From Spirochaetales bacterium (lineage in GTDB: Bacteria > Spirochaetota > Spirochaetia > DSM-27196 > SLST01): a stretch of 10,882 nt of DNA. Location: the NCBI GenBank assembly GCA_007130265.1, contig SLST01000287.1, positions 1 to 10,882 on the forward strand, written 5' to 3'. Positions 5,569 to 10,882 of this stretch are shown one piece after another (the first letter of the stretch is position 1; the number at the start of each line of letters is the position of its first letter). Below the pieces are notes generated by a model. It was not told the DNA's origin. It made no database searches and was given only the letters and a program-made list of their open reading frames with translations. A program made the position numbers and the translations under genes.

Positions 5569-6615
5569 CTACGGGAGACGCTGGGTGTGATCCGGCGCAA
5601 ACTCCGCGTGGCGGAAGGTGTTCGGGAAGGTACTGTCCATCCAGTCCTTCGGGTACCCGTGGCGAAGCGCCATCTTCTCCGTGAGTCTGTCCCGCAGTTC
5701 GGCCGGCAGGTCGTAGTCGCCGGCCACGATATTGTCGAGCAGCTGCTCGACGGTGCGGGCGCCGACGATCGGCGCGGTCACCCTGCGGTCGGCCAGCAAC
5801 CATGCGAGCGAGATCTGCGCCGGACTCTTGCCCACCTCGTCGGCCACCTGCACGACATCGTCGACGAGCGCACGCGCCTCGTCCCACCAGTAGCGCGACA
5901 GATAGACCGCCGCATTCTTGCCGAACCGGCTCTCCGGATCCGGCGACTCCTGCCCGCGATACTTGCCGGTGAGCATGCCGCTCGCGAGCGGGCTCCAGCA
6001 GATCATGCCCATACCCTGGTCATCGCAGGCGGGCAGAATCTCCCGTTCGATATCGCGTCGGACCAGGTTGTAGAGGTGCTGGGCGCTGATGAACCGCAGA
6101 CCGCCGAGCTGCTCGCCGATCATGTTCGCCTTGACGATCTGCCACCCGTAGAGGTTGCTACACCCCACGTAGCGCGCCTTGCCGCTCTGCACGAGACCGG
6201 CGAGCGCGTCCATCGTCTCCTCGATGGGGGTGTAGGGATCCGGACCGTGAATCTGATAGAGGTCGACGTAGTCGAGCCCCATCCGCTCGAGGCTCGCCTC
6301 GCACGCCTGCTCTATATGCTTGCGCGACAGCGCCCGCGCGTTCGGCGTCTCGCCGGTCGGGAACCAGCACTTCGTCGCGATCACGAGCTCGTCCCGGGGC
6401 TTGCCCTGAATCGCCTTGCCGAGCATCTCTTCGGAGACTCCGGCGCTGTAGAGATCGGCCGTGTCGATGAAGTTCCCGCCGGCGTCGATGAACGCGTCGA
6501 CGATTCTCGATGAGGTCTTCTGGTCGCACCCCCACTCCGCGTTGCCGAAGGTCATCGTGCCAAGGCAGATGCGCGAAACGAGCAGACCTGAACGTCCAAG
6601 ATAGCGGTATTTCAT
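5569..6615 (-). CDS. aldo/keto reductase
   Basis: A 348-residue cytoplasmic NADPH-dependent aldo/keto reductase of the general-stress/potassium-channel-beta-like branch. It opens MKYRYLGRSGLLVSRICLGT. The catalytic tetrad is visible: Asp51 and Tyr56 in FIDTADLYSAG, Lys82 in ATKCW, and His123 in DLYQIHGPD. YVGCSNLYGWQI, YNLVRRDIEREILPAC, WSPLASGMLTGKY and the C-terminal cofactor loop IVGARTVEQLLDN follow in the expected order. Such enzymes reduce aldehydes and ketones; the substrate cannot be deduced. The start at 6615 is fixed by GGAGG (6621-6625) five bases upstream and by family length; longer in-frame extensions up to 6762 are unlikely. It diverges from the thioredoxin-fold gene, and its leader carries a small GCCCC/GGGGC hairpin (6663-6677). 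Confidence 0.95.
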   Translation of the reverse strand: MKYRYLGRSGLLVSRICLGTMTFGNAEWGCDQKTSSRIVDAFIDAGGNFIDTADLYSAGVSEEMLGKAIQGKPRDELVIATKCWFPTGETPNARALSRKHIEQACEASLERMGLDYVDLYQIHGPDPYTPIEETMDALAGLVQSGKARYVGCSNLYGWQIVKANMIGEQLGGLRFISAQHLYNLVRRDIEREILPACDDQGMGMICWSPLASGMLTGKYRGQESPDPESRFGKNAAVYLSRYWWDEARALVDDVVQVADEVGKSPAQISLAWLLADRRVTAPIVGARTVEQLLDNIVAGDYDLPAELRDRLTEKMALRHGYPKDWMDSTFPNTFRHAEFAPDHTQRLP

Positions 6616-6698
6616 TGGATCCTCCACGGCCATCGTAGCGCATGAGCGCGGCGGTGTCATCGGCCCCTTCAGGGGGCTTCTCCACTCCTCGCGTCGGA

Positions 6699-6710
6699 CC
6701 GGCTTGCCGG
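6699..6710. promoter_or_regulatory. inverted repeat in the divergent intergenic region
   Basis: CCGGC-TT-GCCGG (5-base arms, 2-base spacer) overlaps the -35 of the thioredoxin-fold gene at 6704-6709. It would suit a small dimeric regulator controlling one or both divergent genes, but arms this short in GC-rich DNA may be chance. Confidence 0.25.
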
Positions 6711-6743
6711 CCAACCACCAATATATTATTATTCTAATATAGT
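6704..6743 (+). promoter_or_regulatory. AT-rich promoter region between divergent genes
   Basis: For the plus-strand gene, TTGCCG (6704-6709), a 17-base spacer and TATTAT (6727-6732) form a good sigma-70-like promoter, leaving a leader of about 15 bases that contains GAGGAG (6745-6750). TATAGT at 6738-6743 is a second possible -10. Bases 6718-6743 are almost entirely A/T in an otherwise very GC-rich window, and -10-like sequences (TATATT) also occur on the minus strand. The block therefore probably serves the aldo/keto reductase as well, with a leader near 100 bases. Confidence 0.5.
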
Positions 6744-6754
6744 CGAGGAGTACT

Positions 6755-7339
6755 ATGGACAATCAGACATTCGAGAAAGGCTTTGACGTCGGCGCCTACG
6801 TCTCGAACCTGCGCAACTACCGTTCCTTCGTCAGGGAACGGCTCGAGGAGGCGCGGGCCGACGATCGGCTCGCCGAGGAGCTTCGCCGGCGGGCATCAGA
6901 ATACCCGCAGCCGGTGCGCGCAACGGTCACGACCGAGGACTGGTGCGGCGACTCGGCGCTCAATCTTCCCATCCTTGCGAGTCTCTTCGAGAAGGCCGGC
7001 ATCGAGCTGCGCGTGTTCCGCGGGTCTGAGCTCGGAGAGCTCAAGGAGCGGTACGAGGCCGACGGTGACGATCACATTCCCGTCCTGTCGCTGTGGGACA
7101 GCGAGTGGAATGAGCTCGGGAGGTGGATCGAGGCGCCGTCGGCGATCGAGCCGAAGAAGAACGCCTGGAAGGCAAAGCGCCCCCACTTCATGGAGCTCTA
7201 CGCACAACGCGAGAGCGACCGCGACGCGGCGAAACGGTTCGCGGCGCTCTACCGCGACTTCCTGAGCGAGATGGCGCAGTGGTACCGCGACGGCATGTGG
7301 GAGGAGACACAGAAGGAGATCGTCGACCTGCTCGGGTAG
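6755..7339 (+). CDS. thioredoxin-fold family protein with CGDS in place of CxxC
   Basis: A 194-residue cytoplasmic protein. After an N-terminal helical part (about 1-50), TVTTEDWCGDSALNLPILAS (58-77) is the thioredoxin active-site region, and DDHIPVLSLWDSEWNELGRW (105-124) contains the cis-Pro (Pro109) and next strand. This matches the thioredoxin-like group (Thioredoxin_9 type) whose signature is 'T-x-x-W-C-G-D-C/S'. Here only Cys64 is present; the resolving position is Ser67, so it cannot form the usual intramolecular disulfide. It may act as a monothiol protein, bacillithiol- or glutathione-type carrier, or chaperone-like binder; this is inference. The C-terminal third is helical and charged (YAQRESDRDAAKRFAALYRD, then WEETQKEIVDLL). 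GAGGAG lies 4 bases before the ATG. It is divergent from the aldo/keto reductase and 123 bases before mvaS. Confidence 0.85.
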   Translation: MDNQTFEKGFDVGAYVSNLRNYRSFVRERLEEARADDRLAEELRRRASEYPQPVRATVTTEDWCGDSALNLPILASLFEKAGIELRVFRGSELGELKERYEADGDDHIPVLSLWDSEWNELGRWIEAPSAIEPKKNAWKAKRPHFMELYAQRESDRDAAKRFAALYRDFLSEMAQWYRDGMWEETQKEIVDLLG

Positions 7340-7424
7340 CCTGAAACGAGACGTAGGCGATCCCGACGTGCGGGCTCGACGACCGCATGCGATGAACCAG
7401 AGGCAATAGACTAATTACATGTTT

Positions 7425-7456
7425 TTGTGGCCGCGGATAACTTGATTGGTTATTTT
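7425..7456 (+). promoter_or_regulatory. tentative promoter of mvaS, possibly leaderless
   Basis: TATTTT (7451-7456) lies 6 bases before the ATG at 7463 in an AT-rich patch. The best -35 is TTGTGG (7425-7430), but a 20-base spacer makes it poor. AGAGGT abuts the ATG and is too close to be a usable Shine-Dalgarno, again suggesting a leaderless start. The remaining bases, 7340-7424, show no convincing terminator or gene. Confidence 0.3.
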
Positions 7457-7462
7457 AGAGGT

Positions 7463-8794
7463 ATGAAACGAAACAGCGTCGGCATCAGTGATATCCGGAT
7501 CCACGTCCCGGAAGCAAGGATTGGCCTCGACACGCTCGTCGAGCATCGGGTGAACGAGAACCCGAGGCTCGAGCGCCACCTTGCGCGGGCGATGCGAACC
7601 ACCGGTCAGCGAGCTATCCGGTTTCCGTCGGTCCGGGAGGACACGGCGACGCTTGCGGCCTCCGCGGCTCACGGCCTGCTCACCGGCAACCCCGACAAGA
7701 GTGCATCGAATCTGCGCTACCTCACCGTCGGCACCGAGAGCGGCCTCGATCACTCCAAGCCCGTGTCGGCCTTCGTAGAAGGGATGCTCCAGAGGGCCGG
7801 CGTCGGTGTGCCGGAAAACCTCTCGTCGTTCCAGGTGCAGCACGCCTGCGCCGCCGGGACGCTCTCGCTGCTGAGCGTGAGCGCGCTCCTCCAGGCGTCG
7901 GGACGCGGCGACGAATCGGGGCTCGTGATGTGCTCGGACATCGCCCGCTATGACGTACGGACCACCGCGGAGATCACGCAGGGGGCCGGGGCGGTCGCGA
8001 TGCTCGTGGAGAACGACCCCGATCTCGTGGAGATCGACCTCGCGACGCAGGGGTACTGCTCGACCGACGCCGACGACTTCTTCCGGCCGCTCGGCTCGAA
8101 GACCGCGAAAGTGAAGGGCACCTACTCGATGCAGTGCTATCGCGATACGCTCGAGTCGGCGCTGGTCGACCACTGTGAGCGGGCGGGCACGCGCCCCCGT
8201 GAGGCACTCGAGGAGACCGACCTCTTCATCCTTCACACCCCGTTCCGGAATCTGCCTGAGACCGCAATGACGGGACTGCTCGAGAAGCATCTTGATCTCG
8301 ACGCGGAGGAGGCCCGGGAGTTCCTCGCCGCGCGCGGCCTCTACGACGCGATCGATGCGGTGGCGGAGGTCGGCAACATCTACACCGGGTCGATGTACAT
8401 GGGGCTCGCCTTCGCTCTCTACCGTCAGTTCCACCGGGTGGGGTCGCAGATCGTCGGCAAGCGGATCCTGTTCGCCTCGTACGGGTCGGGCAACACGATG
8501 GCGGTCTTCTCCGGAACGGTGGCTCCGGGCGCCCCGCGCGTGATCGCCCGTTGGGACCTCGACGCGCTGCTGGCCGACTCCCGTGACGCGTCCTTCGAGG
8601 AGTACGAGACGTGGATCCGCGGCCCGTACGTCGTCACGGCTTCCGACGCGGCGGACGCTGAGAACACGGCCGATCAGCCCGGTTTCGTGCTCGAGACGGT
8701 CCGAGAAGACGGCTACCGGGTCTACGGGTACGTGGGTGCCCCGGATACTGTCACTGAGCCCGCGGGTCGACTCCTCGTAGGTCACTACCTGTAG
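7463..8794 (+). CDS. mvaS: hydroxymethylglutaryl-CoA synthase
   Basis: A 443-residue thiolase-fold enzyme that condenses acetyl-CoA with acetoacetyl-CoA to give HMG-CoA, the committed entry to the mevalonate route to isoprenoids. The catalytic triad is visible by family position: Glu92 in VGTESGLDHSKP, Cys129 in QVQHACAAGT, and His258 in FILHTPFRN. SDIARYD and TQGAGAVAMLV (172-182), VGNIYTGSMYMGLA (303-316) and FASYGSGNTMAVFSG (337-351) are also diagnostic. The motif around Cys129 is HACAAGT instead of the EACYAAT/NACYGGT of well-known bacterial and eukaryotic enzymes. The C-terminal region (about 355-443) is somewhat long for a bacterial member. The ATG at 7463 is chosen because the family starts just before 'I-x-x-I-x-x-x-V-P'. 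No other mevalonate gene is in the window. Its 3' end overlaps the opposing permease gene. Confidence 0.95.
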   Translation: MKRNSVGISDIRIHVPEARIGLDTLVEHRVNENPRLERHLARAMRTTGQRAIRFPSVREDTATLAASAAHGLLTGNPDKSASNLRYLTVGTESGLDHSKPVSAFVEGMLQRAGVGVPENLSSFQVQHACAAGTLSLLSVSALLQASGRGDESGLVMCSDIARYDVRTTAEITQGAGAVAMLVENDPDLVEIDLATQGYCSTDADDFFRPLGSKTAKVKGTYSMQCYRDTLESALVDHCERAGTRPREALEETDLFILHTPFRNLPETAMTGLLEKHLDLDAEEAREFLAARGLYDAIDAVAEVGNIYTGSMYMGLAFALYRQFHRVGSQIVGKRILFASYGSGNTMAVFSGTVAPGAPRVIARWDLDALLADSRDASFEEYETWIRGPYVVTASDAADAENTADQPGFVLETVREDGYRVYGYVGAPDTVTEPAGRLLVGHYL

Positions 8795-10047
8795 GAGGCC
8801 CAGCGCACGATTTCCTTCATCGTGTACCGCTTTCCGGTCATCAGGATTCCCACGCGGAAGATCCGCGCGGCGAGCAGCGCGAATCCGCCGATCGTCACGG
8901 CGAGGAGCGCGAGGCACAGCGCGACCTCCCATGCGGCCGGATTCCCCAGCAGGAGCCGCTGGAACATCACGATGGGTGAGGTCAGCGGGAAGAGCGAGAG
9001 CACCCGGGGGATCGCGCCGTCGGGGTTGGCCGTGGTCGCGCCGATCATGATCATCGGGATCACGAGGAAGAGGATCACCGGCCAGGCAAGCTGACCGAGG
9101 TGTTGTTCGTCCTCGGCCGCCGCGCCGATCGCCGCGTAGAGCGTGGAGTAGAGGAAGAAGGCGAGCAGGAAGAACCCCACGAGGTAGAGGTAGTTGGTCG
9201 TGCCCCCGGCGATCCCGATCTCGAAGTCGAGGAGCGGGCTGAGCACCTGCAGGAAGAGCGCGGCCATCCCGATCCAGATCGCGTACTGCAGCAGGCTCGC
9301 CCCGGCCTTCCCGACGATCTTGCCGAGGAGGAGCTCCCGCGGGCTCACCGACGAGAGCATGATCTCCACCGTCTTCGCGCTCTTCTCCCGCAGCACCGAC
9401 GAGCCGAGCGCCTGCCCGTAGAGCAGGATCGTCATGTAGAGCAGCATCGTGAACGCGAGTGCGGTGAACATCACGCTCATAATGTCCTGCCCCGCCTCGG
9501 TCCCGGCCGCGTCGAGGCGGCGCACGTCCATCCGCGGCGGTCTCGTGAGCGCGCGCACGCGCTCGGCGTCGAACCCCGCGTCCGCGAGGCGCTGCGCGAC
9601 CACCACCTGCCCGATCGTGCCCTCCACCATCCCGATCAGCTCGAACCCCGCGCCGCCCCTCGTCACAAAGCGCACCGCCTCGCCGCTCGCGGCGTCGCCG
9701 GCCGCCGTGATCCCGGCCGGCAGCACGACGTACGCGTCGATCGTGCCTGCCTGAAGCGCATCGCGCAGGTCATCCTCACTCGTCCCGACGCGCACGATCT
9801 CCACCGGTGTGGGCGAGAAGGCCTGAGTCACCGCGTCGTGGAGCGCCGGGTTCCCGGTCAGTGCGATCCGGCTCTCGGCCGCCGCGCCCGCGCCGCCCAT
9901 CGCGAGGAGCGTGGGCAGGATGCTCATCGCGGCGATGAGGAAGGGGCCGATGATCGTGATGATGATAAACGCCTTGTTCGCGGCGGTGAGCCGGAACTCC
10001 ATGCGGGCGACGCGGAGCATCTTCGCGCTCAATGCGGGTTCAGCCAC
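8785..10047 (-). CDS. ABC-2 type exporter permease, NatB-like
   Basis: A 420-residue integral inner-membrane permease that pairs with the ATPase encoded just upstream. TM1 is at about 26-50 (AFIIITIIGPFLIAAMSILP), followed by an extracytoplasmic domain of about 135 residues and a C-terminal bundle. The latter has segments at about 190-213, 251-270, 286-310, 320-340 and 374-397. The cytoplasmic block LREKSAKTVEIMLSSVSPRE (219-238), followed by LLLGKIVG, is the hallmark of the NatB/ABC-2 family, and the tail RVGILMTGKRYTMKEIVRW is also family-typical. NatAB-type systems are known for Na+ extrusion, but homologues export other substrates, so the cargo is uncertain. The start is GTG at 10047, supported by AGGAGG five bases upstream and an 8-base overlap with the ATPase end. 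Confidence 0.9.
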   Translation of the reverse strand: MAEPALSAKMLRVARMEFRLTAANKAFIIITIIGPFLIAAMSILPTLLAMGGAGAAAESRIALTGNPALHDAVTQAFSPTPVEIVRVGTSEDDLRDALQAGTIDAYVVLPAGITAAGDAASGEAVRFVTRGGAGFELIGMVEGTIGQVVVAQRLADAGFDAERVRALTRPPRMDVRRLDAAGTEAGQDIMSVMFTALAFTMLLYMTILLYGQALGSSVLREKSAKTVEIMLSSVSPRELLLGKIVGKAGASLLQYAIWIGMAALFLQVLSPLLDFEIGIAGGTTNYLYLVGFFLLAFFLYSTLYAAIGAAAEDEQHLGQLAWPVILFLVIPMIMIGATTANPDGAIPRVLSLFPLTSPIVMFQRLLLGNPAAWEVALCLALLAVTIGGFALLAARIFRVGILMTGKRYTMKEIVRWASYR

Positions 10048-10882
10048 GGGAACCTCCTCGCACGTGGTTGTCGTGCGGCGCGCCGGTGACGCTGGTGTCG
10101 CCGGCCTCGAGAGCTTCGCCCGAGTCGCGCGTACCGCCGAGCTCGTCGACGAAGATCTTGTGGAGCGAGGGCAGGACGACTTCGAAGCGGCGCACCGAGA
10201 CGCGGCCGGCGAGCGCGGTGAATACCTCGTCGGCTTCATGGCCTTCGGCGAGCTCGATCTCGGCCCAGCGGGGGTATCGCGTGAGGCTCGCCACGGCGGC
10301 ATGATCGGAGAGGAAGCCGATCTCGCCGTCGAACTCGACGGCGATCGTGCGGTGCCCGTAGCGCTCCTTGATCTCGGAGAGCCTGCCGTCGACGAGCGTG
10401 CGGCCCTTGTCGAGGATGAGCACGCGGTGGCAGATGCGTTCGGCCTGCTCCATGTTGTGCGTCGAGAAGAGGACCGCCTTGCCGGCTCGGTTGAGGTCGA
10501 TGACCGCTTCGCGCAGGACGTCGGTGCTCACCGGGTCGAGCCCGGAAAACGGCTCGTCGAGGAAGACGAAGTCGGGATCGTGGACGACGGCGGCGATGAG
10601 CTGGACTTTCTGCGCCATCCCCTTGGAGAGTTCTTCGATCTTGCGGCCCTTCCACTCGGCGAGGCCGAAGCGCTCGAGCCACTCGTCGACTCGGGGCTCG
10701 GCGGAGGCGCGTCCTACGTTCTTCAGAGACGCGAGGTAGAGGAGCATATCGCCCACGATGACCTTGCCGTAGAGCCCGCGCTCCTCGGGCAGGTAGCCTA
10801 TGCGGTTCTTGTCCTTCTCCGTGAGCGGCGAGCCGCGGAAGGTGATCGTGCCCGAGTCCGGCGCGATGATGTTCATGATCAT
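10040..10882 (-). CDS. ABC exporter ATP-binding subunit, NatA-like (5' partial)
   Basis: At least 280 residues are visible; the beginning, including Walker A, lies beyond the right edge. The first visible residues, MIMNIIAPDSGTITFRG, are what normally follow GPNGAGKTT, so that Met is not the start. The Q-loop-containing region IGYLPEERGLYGKVIVGDML follows. Then come the ABC signature LSKGMAQKVQLIAAVV (in place of LSGGQ), Walker B FVFLDEPFSGLDP, and the switch His in STHNMEQAE. The LSKGM signature and PEERGLY are typical of NatA/YhaQ-type drug or ion exporters. A C-terminal extension of about 100 residues (HRTIAVEFDGEIGFL onward) is also seen in this group. The stop lies inside the permease start, and the permease ribosome binding site sits within the last codons. 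Confidence 0.92.
   Translation of the reverse strand: MIMNIIAPDSGTITFRGSPLTEKDKNRIGYLPEERGLYGKVIVGDMLLYLASLKNVGRASAEPRVDEWLERFGLAEWKGRKIEELSKGMAQKVQLIAAVVHDPDFVFLDEPFSGLDPVSTDVLREAVIDLNRAGKAVLFSTHNMEQAERICHRVLILDKGRTLVDGRLSEIKERYGHRTIAVEFDGEIGFLSDHAAVASLTRYPRWAEIELAEGHEADEVFTALAGRVSVRRFEVVLPSLHKIFVDELGGTRDSGEALEAGDTSVTGAPHDNHVRGGSRG
10053..10058 (-). promoter_or_regulatory. ribosome binding site fixing the permease GTG start
   Basis: AGGAGG on the minus strand, 5 bases upstream of GTG 10047 and inside the ATPase reading frame. It decides the start in favour of GTG over the longer upstream frame and indicates coupled translation of the two transporter subunits. Confidence 0.8.

Noticed and set aside
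5547..5569. Shared terminator between the convergent lipoprotein and aldo/keto reductase genes
   Set aside because: The 21-base gap contains no hairpin followed by a T run on either strand.
7415..8932. 505-codon minus-strand frame opposite mvaS
   Set aside because: The plus strand encodes a clear HMG-CoA synthase with all catalytic residues; the reverse frame is Arg/His-rich shadow sequence.
9100..10089. 329-codon plus-strand frame opposite the ABC permease
   Set aside because: Shadow of the permease; its composition is charged low-complexity sequence without a domain.
1..10882. A complete defence, CRISPR, prophage or biosynthetic system
   Set aside because: Apart from remnants at 1143-2430, the genes are housekeeping or signalling types; no nuclease/sensor operon, repeat array, integrase or assembly-line gene is present.

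Overview
The window is high-GC bacterial chromosomal DNA with dense, strongly G/C-ending genes. The gene mix suggests a high-GC spirochaete (Spirochaetota): cNMP-binding/GGDEF signalling proteins, a secreted two-repeat protein of a kind I associate with spirochaetes, a mevalonate-pathway HMG-CoA synthase, and a lipoprotein with a relaxed lipobox. This assignment is inference from content; there is no rRNA or other phylogenetic marker.

Layout. (1) 1-1098, minus strand: two genes in tandem with an ATGA overlap. The upstream one is a cyclic-nucleotide-binding-like plus degenerate GGDEF protein, and the downstream one looks like the start of a second cNMP-binding-like protein and runs off the left edge. 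(2) About 1143-2430 is an accessory or scar zone. It holds a 288-bp element with 18-bp perfect terminal inverted repeats that encloses the decayed N-terminus of a zinc-ribbon transposase. It also holds a 143-codon orphan ORF with a good ribosome binding site and the C-terminal remnant of a PIN-domain (VapC-like) toxin. (3) 2431-5547, plus strand: a gamma-type carbonic anhydrase, a secreted two-repeat protein overlapping it, a thioredoxin-reductase-like flavoprotein lacking the CxxC, and an NlpC/P60-like lipoprotein. (4) 5569-7339: an aldo/keto reductase (minus) and an atypical thioredoxin-fold protein (plus) diverge from a short AT-rich promoter block. (5) 7463-8794, plus strand: HMG-CoA synthase (mvaS). 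(6) 8785-10882, minus strand: a NatAB-like ABC exporter, with the ATPase truncated at its N-terminus by the window edge and the permease translationally coupled to it. The permease tail overlaps the end of mvaS by 10 bases.

How the genes fit together. The strongest theme is redox chemistry: a disulfide-less thioredoxin-reductase homologue, a thioredoxin-fold protein with CGDS instead of CxxC, and an aldo/keto reductase lie within 3.6 kb, though in separate transcription units. Three genes have a plausible -10 box only 6-8 bases before the start codon and lack a convincing Shine-Dalgarno, which suggests leaderless transcripts. Others (permease, aldo/keto reductase, thioredoxin-fold, orphan ORF) have clear Shine-Dalgarno sequences. 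I see no CRISPR array, tRNA, rRNA or complete defence system. The most unusual items are the two proteins that have lost canonical redox cysteines, the degenerate GGDEF protein, and the deletion-derived insertion element beside that gene's promoter.
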